From the NCBI GenBank assembly GCA_964531325.1, contig CAZHCW010000012.1, positions 62,001 through 126,000 of the forward strand: a stretch of 64,000 nucleotides of DNA, written 5' to 3'. Shown here one piece after another: positions 25,897 through 34,659 of this stretch. The stretch comes from UTCHB3 sp964531325 (GTDB lineage: Bacteria; Bacteroidota; Ignavibacteria; Ignavibacteriales; Ignavibacteriaceae). Below the pieces are notes generated by a model. The model was not told the origin of the DNA. It did no database searches and saw nothing but the letters and a program-made list of their open reading frames with translations. Numbering within the stretch: the stretch's first letter is position 1; each line of letters starts with the position of its first letter. A program made the position numbers and the translations under genes.

Positions 25897-27915
25897 TTAT
25901 ATTTTTTTTAATTTATCCACACTAATTGTAACTGTTGTGCCAGCGTTTTCAACTGAATTAACATTCAAATGTGCATTTATGAGTTTTGCCCTCTCTCTCA
26001 TCCCAAGCAGCCCAAAAGAAGTTACTGGAGTATCTGCTTTTTGACTGAAGCCCACACCATTGTCGGATACTGTTATGGTTAGCCCCGGATTATCAAAATT
26101 AATGATAATCTCTGCATTAGTTGCTTTTGAGTGCCTGTTTATGTTCGTAACTGTCTCCTGAACAATTCTGAAAAGAGCCGTGGCTACTACTTTATCAATT
26201 TCAAGGTCTTCCACATTTTTTTCCACTTGATATTTAACCGTACTTTTCCCGGAACTGTCATCAACAAGCCATTCGATGGCAGCTACGAGCCCAAGATGGT
26301 CAAGAACTTCAGGTCTCAACTCGGTGATTATCCTGCGAATCCTTTTTACTGTATCATCAATCTGTTTTCCCATTGCAGCCATCTCATCAAGAATGAAGTT
26401 GGGATCTACTTTTCCCTCGTTCGAATTGATCGAATTTCGGATCATAGCGAGATTCATTTTAAGAGAGGTGAGAGCTTGCCCCAGTTCATCATGTATTTCT
26501 CTGGCAATTGCCTCCCTTTCATTTTCAGTAACCACCTGAAGATGGAGGTTCAGACTCTCAAGTTGTTTGTTTGTAAGATGTAGTGCTTCTTTTAATTTTA
26601 TTTCTTCTGTTATATCAGAAAAGAAAATGGCAATACCGTTATGAACCGGAAAAAACTTGTTTTGGAAATGGACATCCCATTCTTTAATATGGTCCACACT
26701 ATTAATTGGATTTTTTAGTCGTCTTACTTCAGCAAAATTTTGATAGAAGGATGAGTTTGTCAGATCAGGGATAAAATCTGAAGCTTTTGCACCAATAAAA
26801 GTTTCCCTGCTTTTTCCAAACAACGAAATAGCTTTGGTATTTGCGGCAATTACCTTCATATCCTCGTCAAAAACAATAAAACCATCTGACATACCTTCTC
26901 TTATACTTTCAAGAAAAGCTTCAGATTCAGCAATTTTGCCAATATATTTTGATTCCCGGCTTTTAACCACCAAAACACCACCAAGAGAGGAGATGGCAAT
27001 CGTGATTATGATAATAATCGTGAGCAAGATGAAGATGGGAGTTAGTGGTTCTTCAACTTTGTTGAGAGAGACACTTGTATAAATAAAAAGGTTGTACCCG
27101 TTTACTCTTGAAAGATATCCAATTTTTTTAGTCTTATCAAAACCTGTTCCGCTAAGTTTTCCGTCTTTTTTACTTGCAACCAGACTTAATATCTGTTCGG
27201 CAATAGTCCCCTCCGAATTTTTATCCCGTAAAAAAGGAACCCCGTTAGTATCAAGAATAAAAAAGAACTCTTCATCTTTTAGGAAGATAAGATTGATCTT
27301 ATAATTGGATTTCCCGATTTGTTCACCCTGAACAATGGGTCTGATGTCTGATCGTATATCTATTTTTTGATAGATGTATCCCATTTTAGTCTTATTTTTC
27401 AAATATACTGCCGTTAGTATAACAGGTGACGGGATTATAGCATCAAGTTCATCCTGAATAAGTACCGGCTTATGTGATGTATCTGCAACAGATAAATAGT
27501 TGGAAGCGACAGGAACATCAATTTGCTGACCGGTGGTCAGGAGAGGTACACCATTAGTGTCGAGAAAAGCAATAGTGGTATAGTCGTGATTTATCCGCAA
27601 CTGCTCAAAGAGTTCGGTAATTCGGTGCTTTTCTTCCTTGCTATTCAGAAACGAGTAGTTATTAAGGGGTTCGATCAAGACATTGTTGGTCGCAAGATAG
27701 GTTCCCTCGGCTTTCCTTTCATTTATCCAGTAGGCTACTCTGTTTGCCTTTTGAACGGTAAGGGTTTTTATCTCCTCATATCTTTCATTTACGAGGTTTT
27801 CCCTTGTCTGGTTGTAATAATAATAACTGGTGGCAACCACAGAGGCAATCAACAAAATAAATATGGAAATAAGTCCCGTCAGATGCTTTTTTGTTAATTG
27901 ATTATTTTCCAGCAT
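25897..27915 (-). CDS. Membrane sensor histidine kinase (cache-like sensor, PAS, HisKA_3)
   Basis: 672 residues. TM1 is about 12-34. A periplasmic region (about 35-290) has two DTNGVP-containing segments (AFLDTNGVPLL and FILDTNGVPFL), suggesting a double cache sensor. TM2 is about 292-318. A PAS domain follows (about 330-445, FIVFDEDMKVIAAN), then the HisKA_3 helix AIAREIHDELGQALTSLK with phospho-acceptor His475, and a HATPase_c of the NarX/DesK type (IVQETVTNINRHSKA, DNGVGF, GLLGMRERA). It would sense an external small molecule and phosphorylate the LuxR-type regulator encoded next. The ligand is unknown. Confidence 0.94.
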   Translation of the reverse strand: MLENNQLTKKHLTGLISIFILLIASVVATSYYYYNQTRENLVNERYEEIKTLTVQKANRVAYWINERKAEGTYLATNNVLIEPLNNYSFLNSKEEKHRITELFEQLRINHDYTTIAFLDTNGVPLLTTGQQIDVPVASNYLSVADTSHKPVLIQDELDAIIPSPVILTAVYLKNKTKMGYIYQKIDIRSDIRPIVQGEQIGKSNYKINLIFLKDEEFFFILDTNGVPFLRDKNSEGTIAEQILSLVASKKDGKLSGTGFDKTKKIGYLSRVNGYNLFIYTSVSLNKVEEPLTPIFILLTIIIIITIAISSLGGVLVVKSRESKYIGKIAESEAFLESIREGMSDGFIVFDEDMKVIAANTKAISLFGKSRETFIGAKASDFIPDLTNSSFYQNFAEVRRLKNPINSVDHIKEWDVHFQNKFFPVHNGIAIFFSDITEEIKLKEALHLTNKQLESLNLHLQVVTENEREAIAREIHDELGQALTSLKMNLAMIRNSINSNEGKVDPNFILDEMAAMGKQIDDTVKRIRRIITELRPEVLDHLGLVAAIEWLVDDSSGKSTVKYQVEKNVEDLEIDKVVATALFRIVQETVTNINRHSKATNAEIIINFDNPGLTITVSDNGVGFSQKADTPVTSFGLLGMRERAKLINAHLNVNSVENAGTTVTISVDKLKKI

Positions 27916-28073
27916 AATTGATTACTCAGCTTAACGATTATTAAAGAAACTGAAAGTGAATTTACACAAAAAACTTTAATTTTGGATGCAGAAGGGAGTG
28001 GTTTTTGAAAAAGTGACTATTGTAATCGGGCCTGTATAATCTCATCTACCGAATTCTTAAATTGTTTTAGTGA

Positions 28074-28382
28074 ATTTTTTGTTTCTACATTCCCGGAACG
28101 GGCGAGTGTCCACCGTTCGATGCACCCCGGTATAATTATGAATACCACAGGACAGTGGAGGTAGAACCTGGTAAAACCGGAAATGTCCATTTTTTATCAA
28201 GAAATGAAGTAAATCTGCTGGGTTACCATGTTTCTCAGTGTCTCTGTTTTAAAGAGGATATCGCAGAATCACCTGTTTATGAAAATGGCGAGATTACGGT
28301 TCCTGAAGCGATTGGTTGGGGGGTGAAGGGGAAGAGGATAAAAAAAAGCCTTGCAAAGGTTAATTTACAAGGCTTAAAATGA
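28074..28382 (+). pseudogene. Possible gene remnant (open frame without a proper start)
   Basis: The frame is open for 102 codons after a stop at 28071 and reads like protein at first (GECPPFDAPRYNYEYHRTVE). It has no ATG, no convincing ribosome-binding site, and its last 16 codons are simply the tRNA-Thr terminator hairpin read on the other strand. A decayed fragment or a chance frame are both possible, and no family is recognised. Confidence 0.25.
28341..28375 (-). terminator. Terminator of tRNA-Thr
   Basis: On the minus strand: AAGCCTTG, 14-nt loop, CAAGGCTT, then a run of T, starting about 9 nt after the tRNA 3' end. Confidence 0.85.
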
Positions 28383-28383
28383 G

Positions 28384-28456
28384 AGCTGGTGAAGGGATTT
28401 GAACCCCCGACCGGCTGATTACAAATCAGCTGCTCTACCAGCTGAGCTACACCAGC
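28384..28456 (-). tRNA. tRNA-Thr (anticodon TGT)
   Basis: 73-nt cloverleaf: acceptor GCTGGTG/CACCAGC, D-arm GCTC/GAGC, anticodon stem GCTGA/TCAGC with loop TTTGTAA, and T-arm GGGGG-TTCAAAT-CCCTT with two G-U pairs. CCA is not encoded. It reads ACA codons. Its own terminator follows. Confidence 0.96.
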
Positions 28457-28541
28457 AATCAAAATAATTAGATTCCAAATATAAGGGTTCTGCAATTATT
28501 ATGCAAGAACCCGGTGAAAAAAAATCGAATTTTAATAAATT

Positions 28542-29156
28542 TTATTTCGAAAAAGTTGCATCCACAATTTTTATTTCACTTGGATAGGAGATATTTCCCA
28601 GAGTTGTTGAGACTACAGGTCTTGCATAAAGCTGAACATTGCTCGAACCGCTTCCCACTCCACTTACTTGCATAGCAAGATTTAAGAGACTTTCGTATCC
28701 CTGATCTTTGATCACTTTGGCGAGATCAATACTTAAATTTATCGGGATATTTTCAACTTCTCCGGTGCCGGGGATGGAGACTGCATTTGCAAGATTCCCT
28801 TGAATTAACTCCCTGCTGTCAACCACAAGTCTGAATGGCAGGGAAGTTAACTGTGCATCAGTTCTCTGATATCCACCTGTTCCATCATTTGGATTTAAGG
28901 CTGCAAGATTAAGTGTGAATGTCAGTGGTAGAGACCCTTGAAAGAAGGATTGCGTAATTTGCGCAATTTCAAAAACATTCAGGTCTGAAATGTTCCTTTT
29001 ACCCAGAATTTGAACGCCTGCAACAGAAATTGAAGTTACTCCCTGGAGTTTAAACTGCAAACGGGAGAGATTAAGAAAGCTTTGTACAATACCACAACCG
29101 GCAAAAAACAGTGTGAAACTTACAATAGAAATCATGTACAGTCTTTTTGATGTCAT
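28542..29156 (-). CDS. LEA type 2/WHy-domain-like lipoprotein
   Basis: 204 residues with a lipoprotein signal (ISIVSFTLFFAGC). The mature part has strand patterns of a Water-stress/Hypersensitive (WHy, LEA_2) domain: LQFKLQGVTSISVAGVQILG, LTFTLNLAALNPND, and a late ELIQGNLANAVSIPG segment followed by IPINLSIDLAKV. Bacterial WHy-like lipoproteins are linked to envelope or desiccation stability, with no firm activity. GAGGAA precedes the ATG. The gene is monocistronic, divergent from the amylase gene across 208 bp and upstream of tRNA-Thr. Confidence 0.7.
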   Translation of the reverse strand: MTSKRLYMISIVSFTLFFAGCGIVQSFLNLSRLQFKLQGVTSISVAGVQILGKRNISDLNVFEIAQITQSFFQGSLPLTFTLNLAALNPNDGTGGYQRTDAQLTSLPFRLVVDSRELIQGNLANAVSIPGTGEVENIPINLSIDLAKVIKDQGYESLLNLAMQVSGVGSGSSNVQLYARPVVSTTLGNISYPSEIKIVDATFSK

Positions 29157-29364
29157 ATTTATTTCCTCATCAGGTTATTATTCAAAAATTGAAAAATTTA
29201 ATAACTTAAAGTAAAGATAATTTACACACTCATCTGTGACATTAAAAAAATATTCTTTACCCTGAAATATTTTATAAATTTATATTTTCATTTTAATTAA
29301 ATTTTCGATTAAGTTTTTTATAATCTGAGAACATTCGTTTTCACCAATTTCTCCGGACCATGAA

Positions 29365-32300
29365 ATGAAGTTTGTTCCTAAATTTTTCCTTTTCGCAATT
29401 TTATTAACTCCTGTATTCGTAAATGCGCAGGATAAAAACCTGTTGTTAAATTCGCCCAAATCGGATGTTTTTATGCAGGGTTTTTATTGGAATTCACCTC
29501 CGGGAGGGATCTGGTGGGATTCATTAAAAGCTCTGTCAACAAGACTTGCATCTGCAGGATTCAGCGCCATTTGGTTTCCATCTTCTTCAAAAGGAGCGGG
29601 TGGTGGTTTTTCGATGGGTTACGATCCTTATGATCATTACGATTTTGGCGACTACAATCAAAAGGGGAGCAGAGAAACAAGATTTGGAAGTAAAACAGAA
29701 CTCAAGGGGGCAATAGATGCATTTCATGATGTCGGGATGCAAGTTTTTGCAGATGCAGTTGTAAGACATATGATGGGAGGGGAGCAGAAAGTGCCTTACG
29801 AATGTCGCCCACTGTATAATGGCAACTACATTGTTCCTGATTCGGCTTATATGTTGTTTCAATATCCTTCGGGATCCGGAAGATTTAAAAAAACTGCTGC
29901 GTCCTTTTATCCTAATTCGGGTAATTGCTGGGTTGATCCTCTATTTGTGCAAACCGACCCGATATTCAGATTTGGAGAGTGGCTCGACCATAACAAACAG
30001 GATGTTAAAGACAGTCTGATAGCCTGGGGAAATTATCTTCGTAATGAGCTTGGTTATGACGGTTTTCGTCTTGATGCGGTAAAATCGATAAATCCCGCAT
30101 TTATGGCGCAATGGCTAAACGGTTCAAATCCGGGTGGATATGCAGTAGCTGAATTATGGGGAAGTACTTCTGAAATAGGAAACTGGCTTCAAGTTGCCAA
30201 ATATCAAAACGGTGCTAATGTGGCGATGTTCGATTTTCCACTTAGATACCATCTCAGGGACATGTGTAACACAACCAACGGTGGTTTTAACATGAACAAC
30301 CTTGATGGTGCAGGACTTGTAAATGCAGGTTTTTCGGGTTTTGATGTTTCCACATTTCTTGAGAATCACGATTTTGACAGACAAGGTTGGGATGGTACCA
30401 TCGACACCGGGCATGATCCTGTAATCTACAATAAGGATCTGGGTTACGCATATATAATCTTCTCGGAAGGAAGGCCTTCAGTCTTTTTTAAAGATTACAT
30501 CGATTTTGGATTAAGTGGCAAGATTGATACACTTATTTGGATTCGGCAAAATTTCCTTGGTGGAGGGACCACAAAAAGAGGGGGTCTGAACCCATATTAT
30601 ATCCGTCAGGATGGAAATACAAATCAGGCAGATCTTTCAAATGATATTTATGTTGCCAAAAGAAACGGGTATGGAGAACAACCCGGTGGATATATAGTGA
30701 TGAATGACAACCCAACCCAATGGATTGATGTTTGGGTTGATACAGACAAACCGGTCGGAACATGGTATAAAGATTTTACAGGGCATGATGTTAACAAACA
30801 AGTTGTTGGCGGTATTGGTGGAAATCCACCAAACAGGATCAAACTTTGGGCCCCACCAAGGAGTTATACTATTTACATCCCTGACACCACAAGAAATATC
30901 AACAACTATCCTGTATTGCTTTCAGTTGATGATCAGATTGGATATACAAACTCTGAATTTAAGCTGCAACTTTCCGCTTCAGATGTAAATGACACTGGGT
31001 TAACATATTCTCTGCAGGCGAATCCCGGTTGGTTGAGTGTTAATAATAAGGGGTTGTTAAGTGGTACTCCAACTTTCGCAGATACAGGTCGCACAAACAT
31101 TATTGTTAGTGTATCAGATCCCCGAGGATTATCTGTAAAAGATACCTTTGCACTTTCGATTTTCAGAAACCTTCCACCTGTGCTTTCGACAATTCCGGAT
31201 ACTACAATAAAAGCAACAGTAAGGTATGAATATCAACCGTCAGCTTCCGATCCTGACAGTGATTCATTAAGGTACTTTTTTGCTCAGGCTCCAAATTTCC
31301 TGAATGTGGATGGAATTACGGGCAAAATAGTTGGGAATCCCGCAATTTCTGACACCGGCAACTATGCTGTTCAGTTGAGAGTGACAGATGGGAAAGGTGC
31401 TTTTGGTGCCGCAAATTATAACCTGATCGTAAAAGCGAATCTTGATACAGTAATTGCCACTTATGGTAAACCACTTGTTGACGGGAATATCATAAAGGGT
31501 TTGGATGACTGGCGACCCGAATGGTTGCTTGTCGCTGATTCAGACACTGACAGCTACTGGAGTCCCGTTGATACAATGAACAATGAGTTACTTGGAGTTT
31601 ATTCAACCTGGGATGCCGACTCACTCTATCTTGGTATCGACTATAAATTGTTCGACACCTACAACACTATGATGGTATATATTGATGCAGGATTGCCCGG
31701 TGGAGAGACCAACTTTAACAGTCAACAAGGTTATTATGGTGATTATGCAAAAAACTTCAGATTCCGTCCTCAAGATGCGATCGACTTTTTTATACCGGCA
31801 TACCACATCACAAAACCGGGAATGTATAAAGTAGTTGACAGTACAAGTGTGGATATGACCACAAAGGTAAACGCTCAAAGAGGTGCCAATGCGATGGGAG
31901 CTGAAGTTGCCGTGGCATGGAACGACTTATATGAACTTGGAGTTGGGCAAATACCGGTTGGTGTAAAACTCAAAATTGTTGCACTTGTAGCAGGTGGTTT
32001 TAATTATGGTGCCGGTGATGCAGCTCCTGACAATCCTGATGTTGATGGGAATGCAGGTCCTGATTCTTTAATCAACCTCGCGATGATTGAACCTGACAAA
32101 AACGGGGACGGTTTCCCTGACCCCACTCTTTTTATTTCTGACATTCAGGAATCTGAAGATAATTTATTACCAAAAGAGTTTTCACTTTCGCAGAATTTCC
32201 CAAATCCTTTTAATCCTTCAACAAGAATTCAATTTTCGTTGCCTGAAAGAAGTGTTGTGAAATTAAAAATTTATGATGTACTTGGCAGAGAACTTTTGGT

Positions 32301-32436
32301 ACTCGTGGATGAAGAGCTTGTTCCGGGCCAATATTCTGTAAATGCTGAAATGTCACAATTTTCGAGTGGTATTTATTTTTATCAACTTGTAACACCAAAG
32401 TTTTCTGAGGTGCGTAAGATGATTCTGGTAAAATGA
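29365..32436 (+). CDS. Secreted GH13 alpha-amylase with Ig-like, CBM9/DOMON-like and T9SS domains
   Basis: 1023 residues with signal peptide 1-21. The GH13 barrel (about 30-430) has the nucleophile Asp237 in GFRLDAVKSI, acid/base Glu263 in VAELWGS and Asp336 in LENHDFDRQG. Conserved region I reads DAVVRH, with Arg where most amylases have Asn. A C-terminal beta domain follows, then two putative Ig/cadherin-like repeats (about 515-600 and 605-690, both with GLLSGTP- or GKIVGNP-type turns) and a CBM9/DOMON-like domain (about 695-910). The final type A T9SS domain has NFPNPFNPST and FSSGIYFYQL. It would degrade starch or glycogen outside the cell. The stop codon overlaps the ATG of the next gene, a histidine kinase. 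Confidence 0.94.
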   Translation: MKFVPKFFLFAILLTPVFVNAQDKNLLLNSPKSDVFMQGFYWNSPPGGIWWDSLKALSTRLASAGFSAIWFPSSSKGAGGGFSMGYDPYDHYDFGDYNQKGSRETRFGSKTELKGAIDAFHDVGMQVFADAVVRHMMGGEQKVPYECRPLYNGNYIVPDSAYMLFQYPSGSGRFKKTAASFYPNSGNCWVDPLFVQTDPIFRFGEWLDHNKQDVKDSLIAWGNYLRNELGYDGFRLDAVKSINPAFMAQWLNGSNPGGYAVAELWGSTSEIGNWLQVAKYQNGANVAMFDFPLRYHLRDMCNTTNGGFNMNNLDGAGLVNAGFSGFDVSTFLENHDFDRQGWDGTIDTGHDPVIYNKDLGYAYIIFSEGRPSVFFKDYIDFGLSGKIDTLIWIRQNFLGGGTTKRGGLNPYYIRQDGNTNQADLSNDIYVAKRNGYGEQPGGYIVMNDNPTQWIDVWVDTDKPVGTWYKDFTGHDVNKQVVGGIGGNPPNRIKLWAPPRSYTIYIPDTTRNINNYPVLLSVDDQIGYTNSEFKLQLSASDVNDTGLTYSLQANPGWLSVNNKGLLSGTPTFADTGRTNIIVSVSDPRGLSVKDTFALSIFRNLPPVLSTIPDTTIKATVRYEYQPSASDPDSDSLRYFFAQAPNFLNVDGITGKIVGNPAISDTGNYAVQLRVTDGKGAFGAANYNLIVKANLDTVIATYGKPLVDGNIIKGLDDWRPEWLLVADSDTDSYWSPVDTMNNELLGVYSTWDADSLYLGIDYKLFDTYNTMMVYIDAGLPGGETNFNSQQGYYGDYAKNFRFRPQDAIDFFIPAYHITKPGMYKVVDSTSVDMTTKVNAQRGANAMGAEVAVAWNDLYELGVGQIPVGVKLKIVALVAGGFNYGAGDAAPDNPDVDGNAGPDSLINLAMIEPDKNGDGFPDPTLFISDIQESEDNLLPKEFSLSQNFPNPFNPSTRIQFSLPERSVVKLKIYDVLGRELLVLVDEELVPGQYSVNAEMSQFSSGIYFYQLVTPKFSEVRKMILVK

Positions 32437-33242
32437 TCTCGTTGAAAGAAAATTCAGACATGAATCAAAACCTTCTTGAGGAATTGGAGAAGGAAAGAGA
32501 GAAAAACGAGGAACTTCAAAAACGACTTGAAGATTTGTCGAATCAAAATGCCGACAATATCGGAATGGTAGGTAAGTTCCTTTCGATGATTTCGCATGAA
32601 ATCAGAACTCCCGTTAATTCACTGCAACAAGCTGCAAAACAGCTTCAAGCGGATCTCGAGTTTTTTAATAATAAAGATATTTCGAAATTGACTTCCATAA
32701 TGGTGGAAGACAGTGACCGGCTCTCCCGCACAATTGATCTGATGGTGCAGGTGTCTCAACTTCAAAGTGGAACATACACTCCTAAACCTGAAAGATTTGA
32801 TATTTTTCATGAAGTTCTCGCCCCGATAATTGCAGTGAAAAAGTCACTCGTTGAAAAAAGGGGAGTGCGATTTATAATTAATTCGACCACTTTAAATTGT
32901 GAGATCATTGCTGATAAATATTCTGCGATTCAGATTTGTTCCAATCTCATCGATAATTCCATAAACTATACCGAAAAAGGAATTATTGAAATTGATATCA
33001 CACGAACTCCCGAGATGAGATTACAAATCTCGATTATCGACACCGGTATTGGTATGGAGGAAGAATATCTCGAAGAAATTTTTGGTCTGTTCTCGCAAGA
33101 ATCAAAAGGTTATTCCAGAAAGTATGAAGGAATTGGTCTCGGCCTGGCAGCGGTAAAAGGCTTTTGTGATATCAACAATATCGACTTGTCAATTAGATCT
33201 CAAAAGGATGCAGGAACTGTGGTAACTCTTGTTTTTACATGA
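32433..33242 (+). CDS. Soluble histidine kinase without sensor domain
   Basis: 269 residues starting at an ATGA overlap with the amylase stop codon; an in-frame ATG at 32460 is the alternative. There is no membrane segment. A short N-terminal coiled coil (LEELEKEREKNEELQKRLEDL) leads into HisKA with SMISHEIRTPVNSL (His55) and HATPase_c with NLIDNSINYTEKG, DTGIGM and GIGLGLAAV. Sensing must come through the coiled coil or a partner protein. No response regulator is adjacent, so it is an orphan kinase; the overlap implies translational coupling to amylase synthesis. A bidirectional terminator follows. Confidence 0.9.
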   Translation: MISLKENSDMNQNLLEELEKEREKNEELQKRLEDLSNQNADNIGMVGKFLSMISHEIRTPVNSLQQAAKQLQADLEFFNNKDISKLTSIMVEDSDRLSRTIDLMVQVSQLQSGTYTPKPERFDIFHEVLAPIIAVKKSLVEKRGVRFIINSTTLNCEIIADKYSAIQICSNLIDNSINYTEKGIIEIDITRTPEMRLQISIIDTGIGMEEEYLEEIFGLFSQESKGYSRKYEGIGLGLAAVKGFCDINNIDLSIRSQKDAGTVVTLVFT

Positions 33243-33275
33243 GTTTGTTAACCTAAGGGAGACAATATTATCATA

Positions 33276-33307
33276 AAAAAGGCTGACTCGCAAGAATCAG
33301 CCTTTTT
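33276..33307. terminator. Bidirectional terminator between the kinase and M24 peptidase genes
   Basis: Perfect 11-bp stem AAAAAGGCTGA/TCAGCCTTTTT with a 10-nt loop; A- and T-runs on both sides serve both convergent genes. Confidence 0.85.
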
Positions 33308-33329
33308 CATTTTTATAAAACAAGGGAGG

Positions 33330-34523
33330 TTACTTTAAGATTGGGACGACTGACCACTGTCTTTCACCACCTGTCTGTTCAACCGTTCCATCGGGATGAA
33401 TGTAAACATCAATCTCTGAACGAACTCCAAAATCACCTTTAAGGTAGATACCCGGTTCGATGGAGAATGAAGTCCCCGGGAGGATCAGACGCATATCCTG
33501 TGTTTCAAAATTATCGTTATGAGGTCCGGTTCCATGAAGTGTGGTTGTAATGGAATGACCCGTTCGGTGAACAAAATATTCTGCATATCCTGCATCAGCA
33601 ATCACTTTTCTTGAGGCATCATCCACTTCCCATCCTCTAACTTCCTCACCTTTTTTAAATCGTTCGCTTACAAGATTAAATGCAGCTTCGCGTGCATCTT
33701 TTACAATATTAAATATCTTGACATAGCGTTCAGGAACTTCTGTACCAACATATCCCACCCATGTGATATCAGCCCAAACGCCGTTATCTTTTTTGGGTTT
33801 TGCCCAAAGGTCGATCAAAACAAAGTCATCTTTATGGATTTTTTTCCAGACTTCAGGTGTAGGGGAATAATGAGGATTGGCGCCATTTCCATTAACACCA
33901 ACAATCACTTCATGATCGGTTTCGAACCCTCGTTTTTCGATTTCATCCATGATCAGTTTTTGAACTTCATACTCCGTTGTCTCACCGGTCGATTCAATTT
34001 TTTCTTTGATAAATTTCCAGCAGAGATCCACGATATCTGTGAGGGCATTTGCTACGGGAATGTTGTCATCATACTGTTCTTTCGTCCAGACAGCGGTAAA
34101 CTCGGTTAACAGATCACCACTTGAAACGATCTCAAGTCCAAAATCTTTTAAATATTCATAAGTACCGGCGTCAAGTTTTGAGAGATAAGGGATAGCGTTT
34201 TTGGGTGAATACTCCATGGCAACTTTTTTTACACCGTTTAAGAGGGTTGCCATTATTTTGTTCAGGGAATTATAATCACTATAGGGGTGCATATCTCCGG
34301 GCAGATGGGCGAGATTATGGAGTTCGATCGCCATTGCAACCTTTTGAGGTGTTCCTTCTGCGGGGATAAAATAAAAAAATCTTCTTGTAAGGTGAGCTTT
34401 TGCAGGGAATTCCAGTACGCTAAGAGCAAGATCGTTAGACCCTCTAAAATCGTAGAATAACCAGCCGTCCAACCCGTTTTTATTAATCAGGTTTTGTAAT
34501 TTGCTAATTTTTTCTTGTGTCAT
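33330..34523 (-). CDS. M24-family metallopeptidase (Xaa-Pro aminopeptidase-like)
   Basis: 397 residues, no signal peptide, so cytoplasmic. An N-terminal creatinase-like domain (about 1-150) precedes the pita-bread domain. The five metal ligands are visible in order: Asp in VLIDLWAK, Asp in VWADITWVG, His in VHRTGHSI, Glu in FSIEPGIYL and Glu in VRSEIDVYI. This set fits aminopeptidase P/prolidase-like enzymes that remove residues next to proline, but substrate preference within M24 varies. It is monocistronic, with its own terminator side on the shared hairpin, and divergent from the large T9SS-sorted gene. Confidence 0.92.
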   Translation of the reverse strand: MTQEKISKLQNLINKNGLDGWLFYDFRGSNDLALSVLEFPAKAHLTRRFFYFIPAEGTPQKVAMAIELHNLAHLPGDMHPYSDYNSLNKIMATLLNGVKKVAMEYSPKNAIPYLSKLDAGTYEYLKDFGLEIVSSGDLLTEFTAVWTKEQYDDNIPVANALTDIVDLCWKFIKEKIESTGETTEYEVQKLIMDEIEKRGFETDHEVIVGVNGNGANPHYSPTPEVWKKIHKDDFVLIDLWAKPKKDNGVWADITWVGYVGTEVPERYVKIFNIVKDAREAAFNLVSERFKKGEEVRGWEVDDASRKVIADAGYAEYFVHRTGHSITTTLHGTGPHNDNFETQDMRLILPGTSFSIEPGIYLKGDFGVRSEIDVYIHPDGTVEQTGGERQWSVVPILK

Positions 34524-34659
34524 ATTGATACCCGGTTGATAATTGATAACTGTGACTAATCTTGACCATTAAAATTGATGTAAAACAATAGCTCAAAAAT
34601 AGTTAATTTCCGCTTTAATTTTCTCCCAATTCCATTCATATTTAATTATTCGAGGCACC

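Larger units (their letters stand above)
27916..28383. other. Gene-poor stretch between the sensor kinase and tRNA-Thr
   Basis: About 470 bp. It holds the divergent upstream region of the kinase gene, a possible gene remnant on the plus strand (28074-28382), and the tRNA-Thr terminator. I see no promoter, repeat or RNA that I can support. Confidence 0.6.

Noticed and set aside
28155..28382. Small plus-strand gene starting at a GTG
   Set aside because: No ribosome-binding site, the frame is open further upstream without a start, and its end is the tRNA-Thr terminator hairpin; kept only as a low-confidence remnant.
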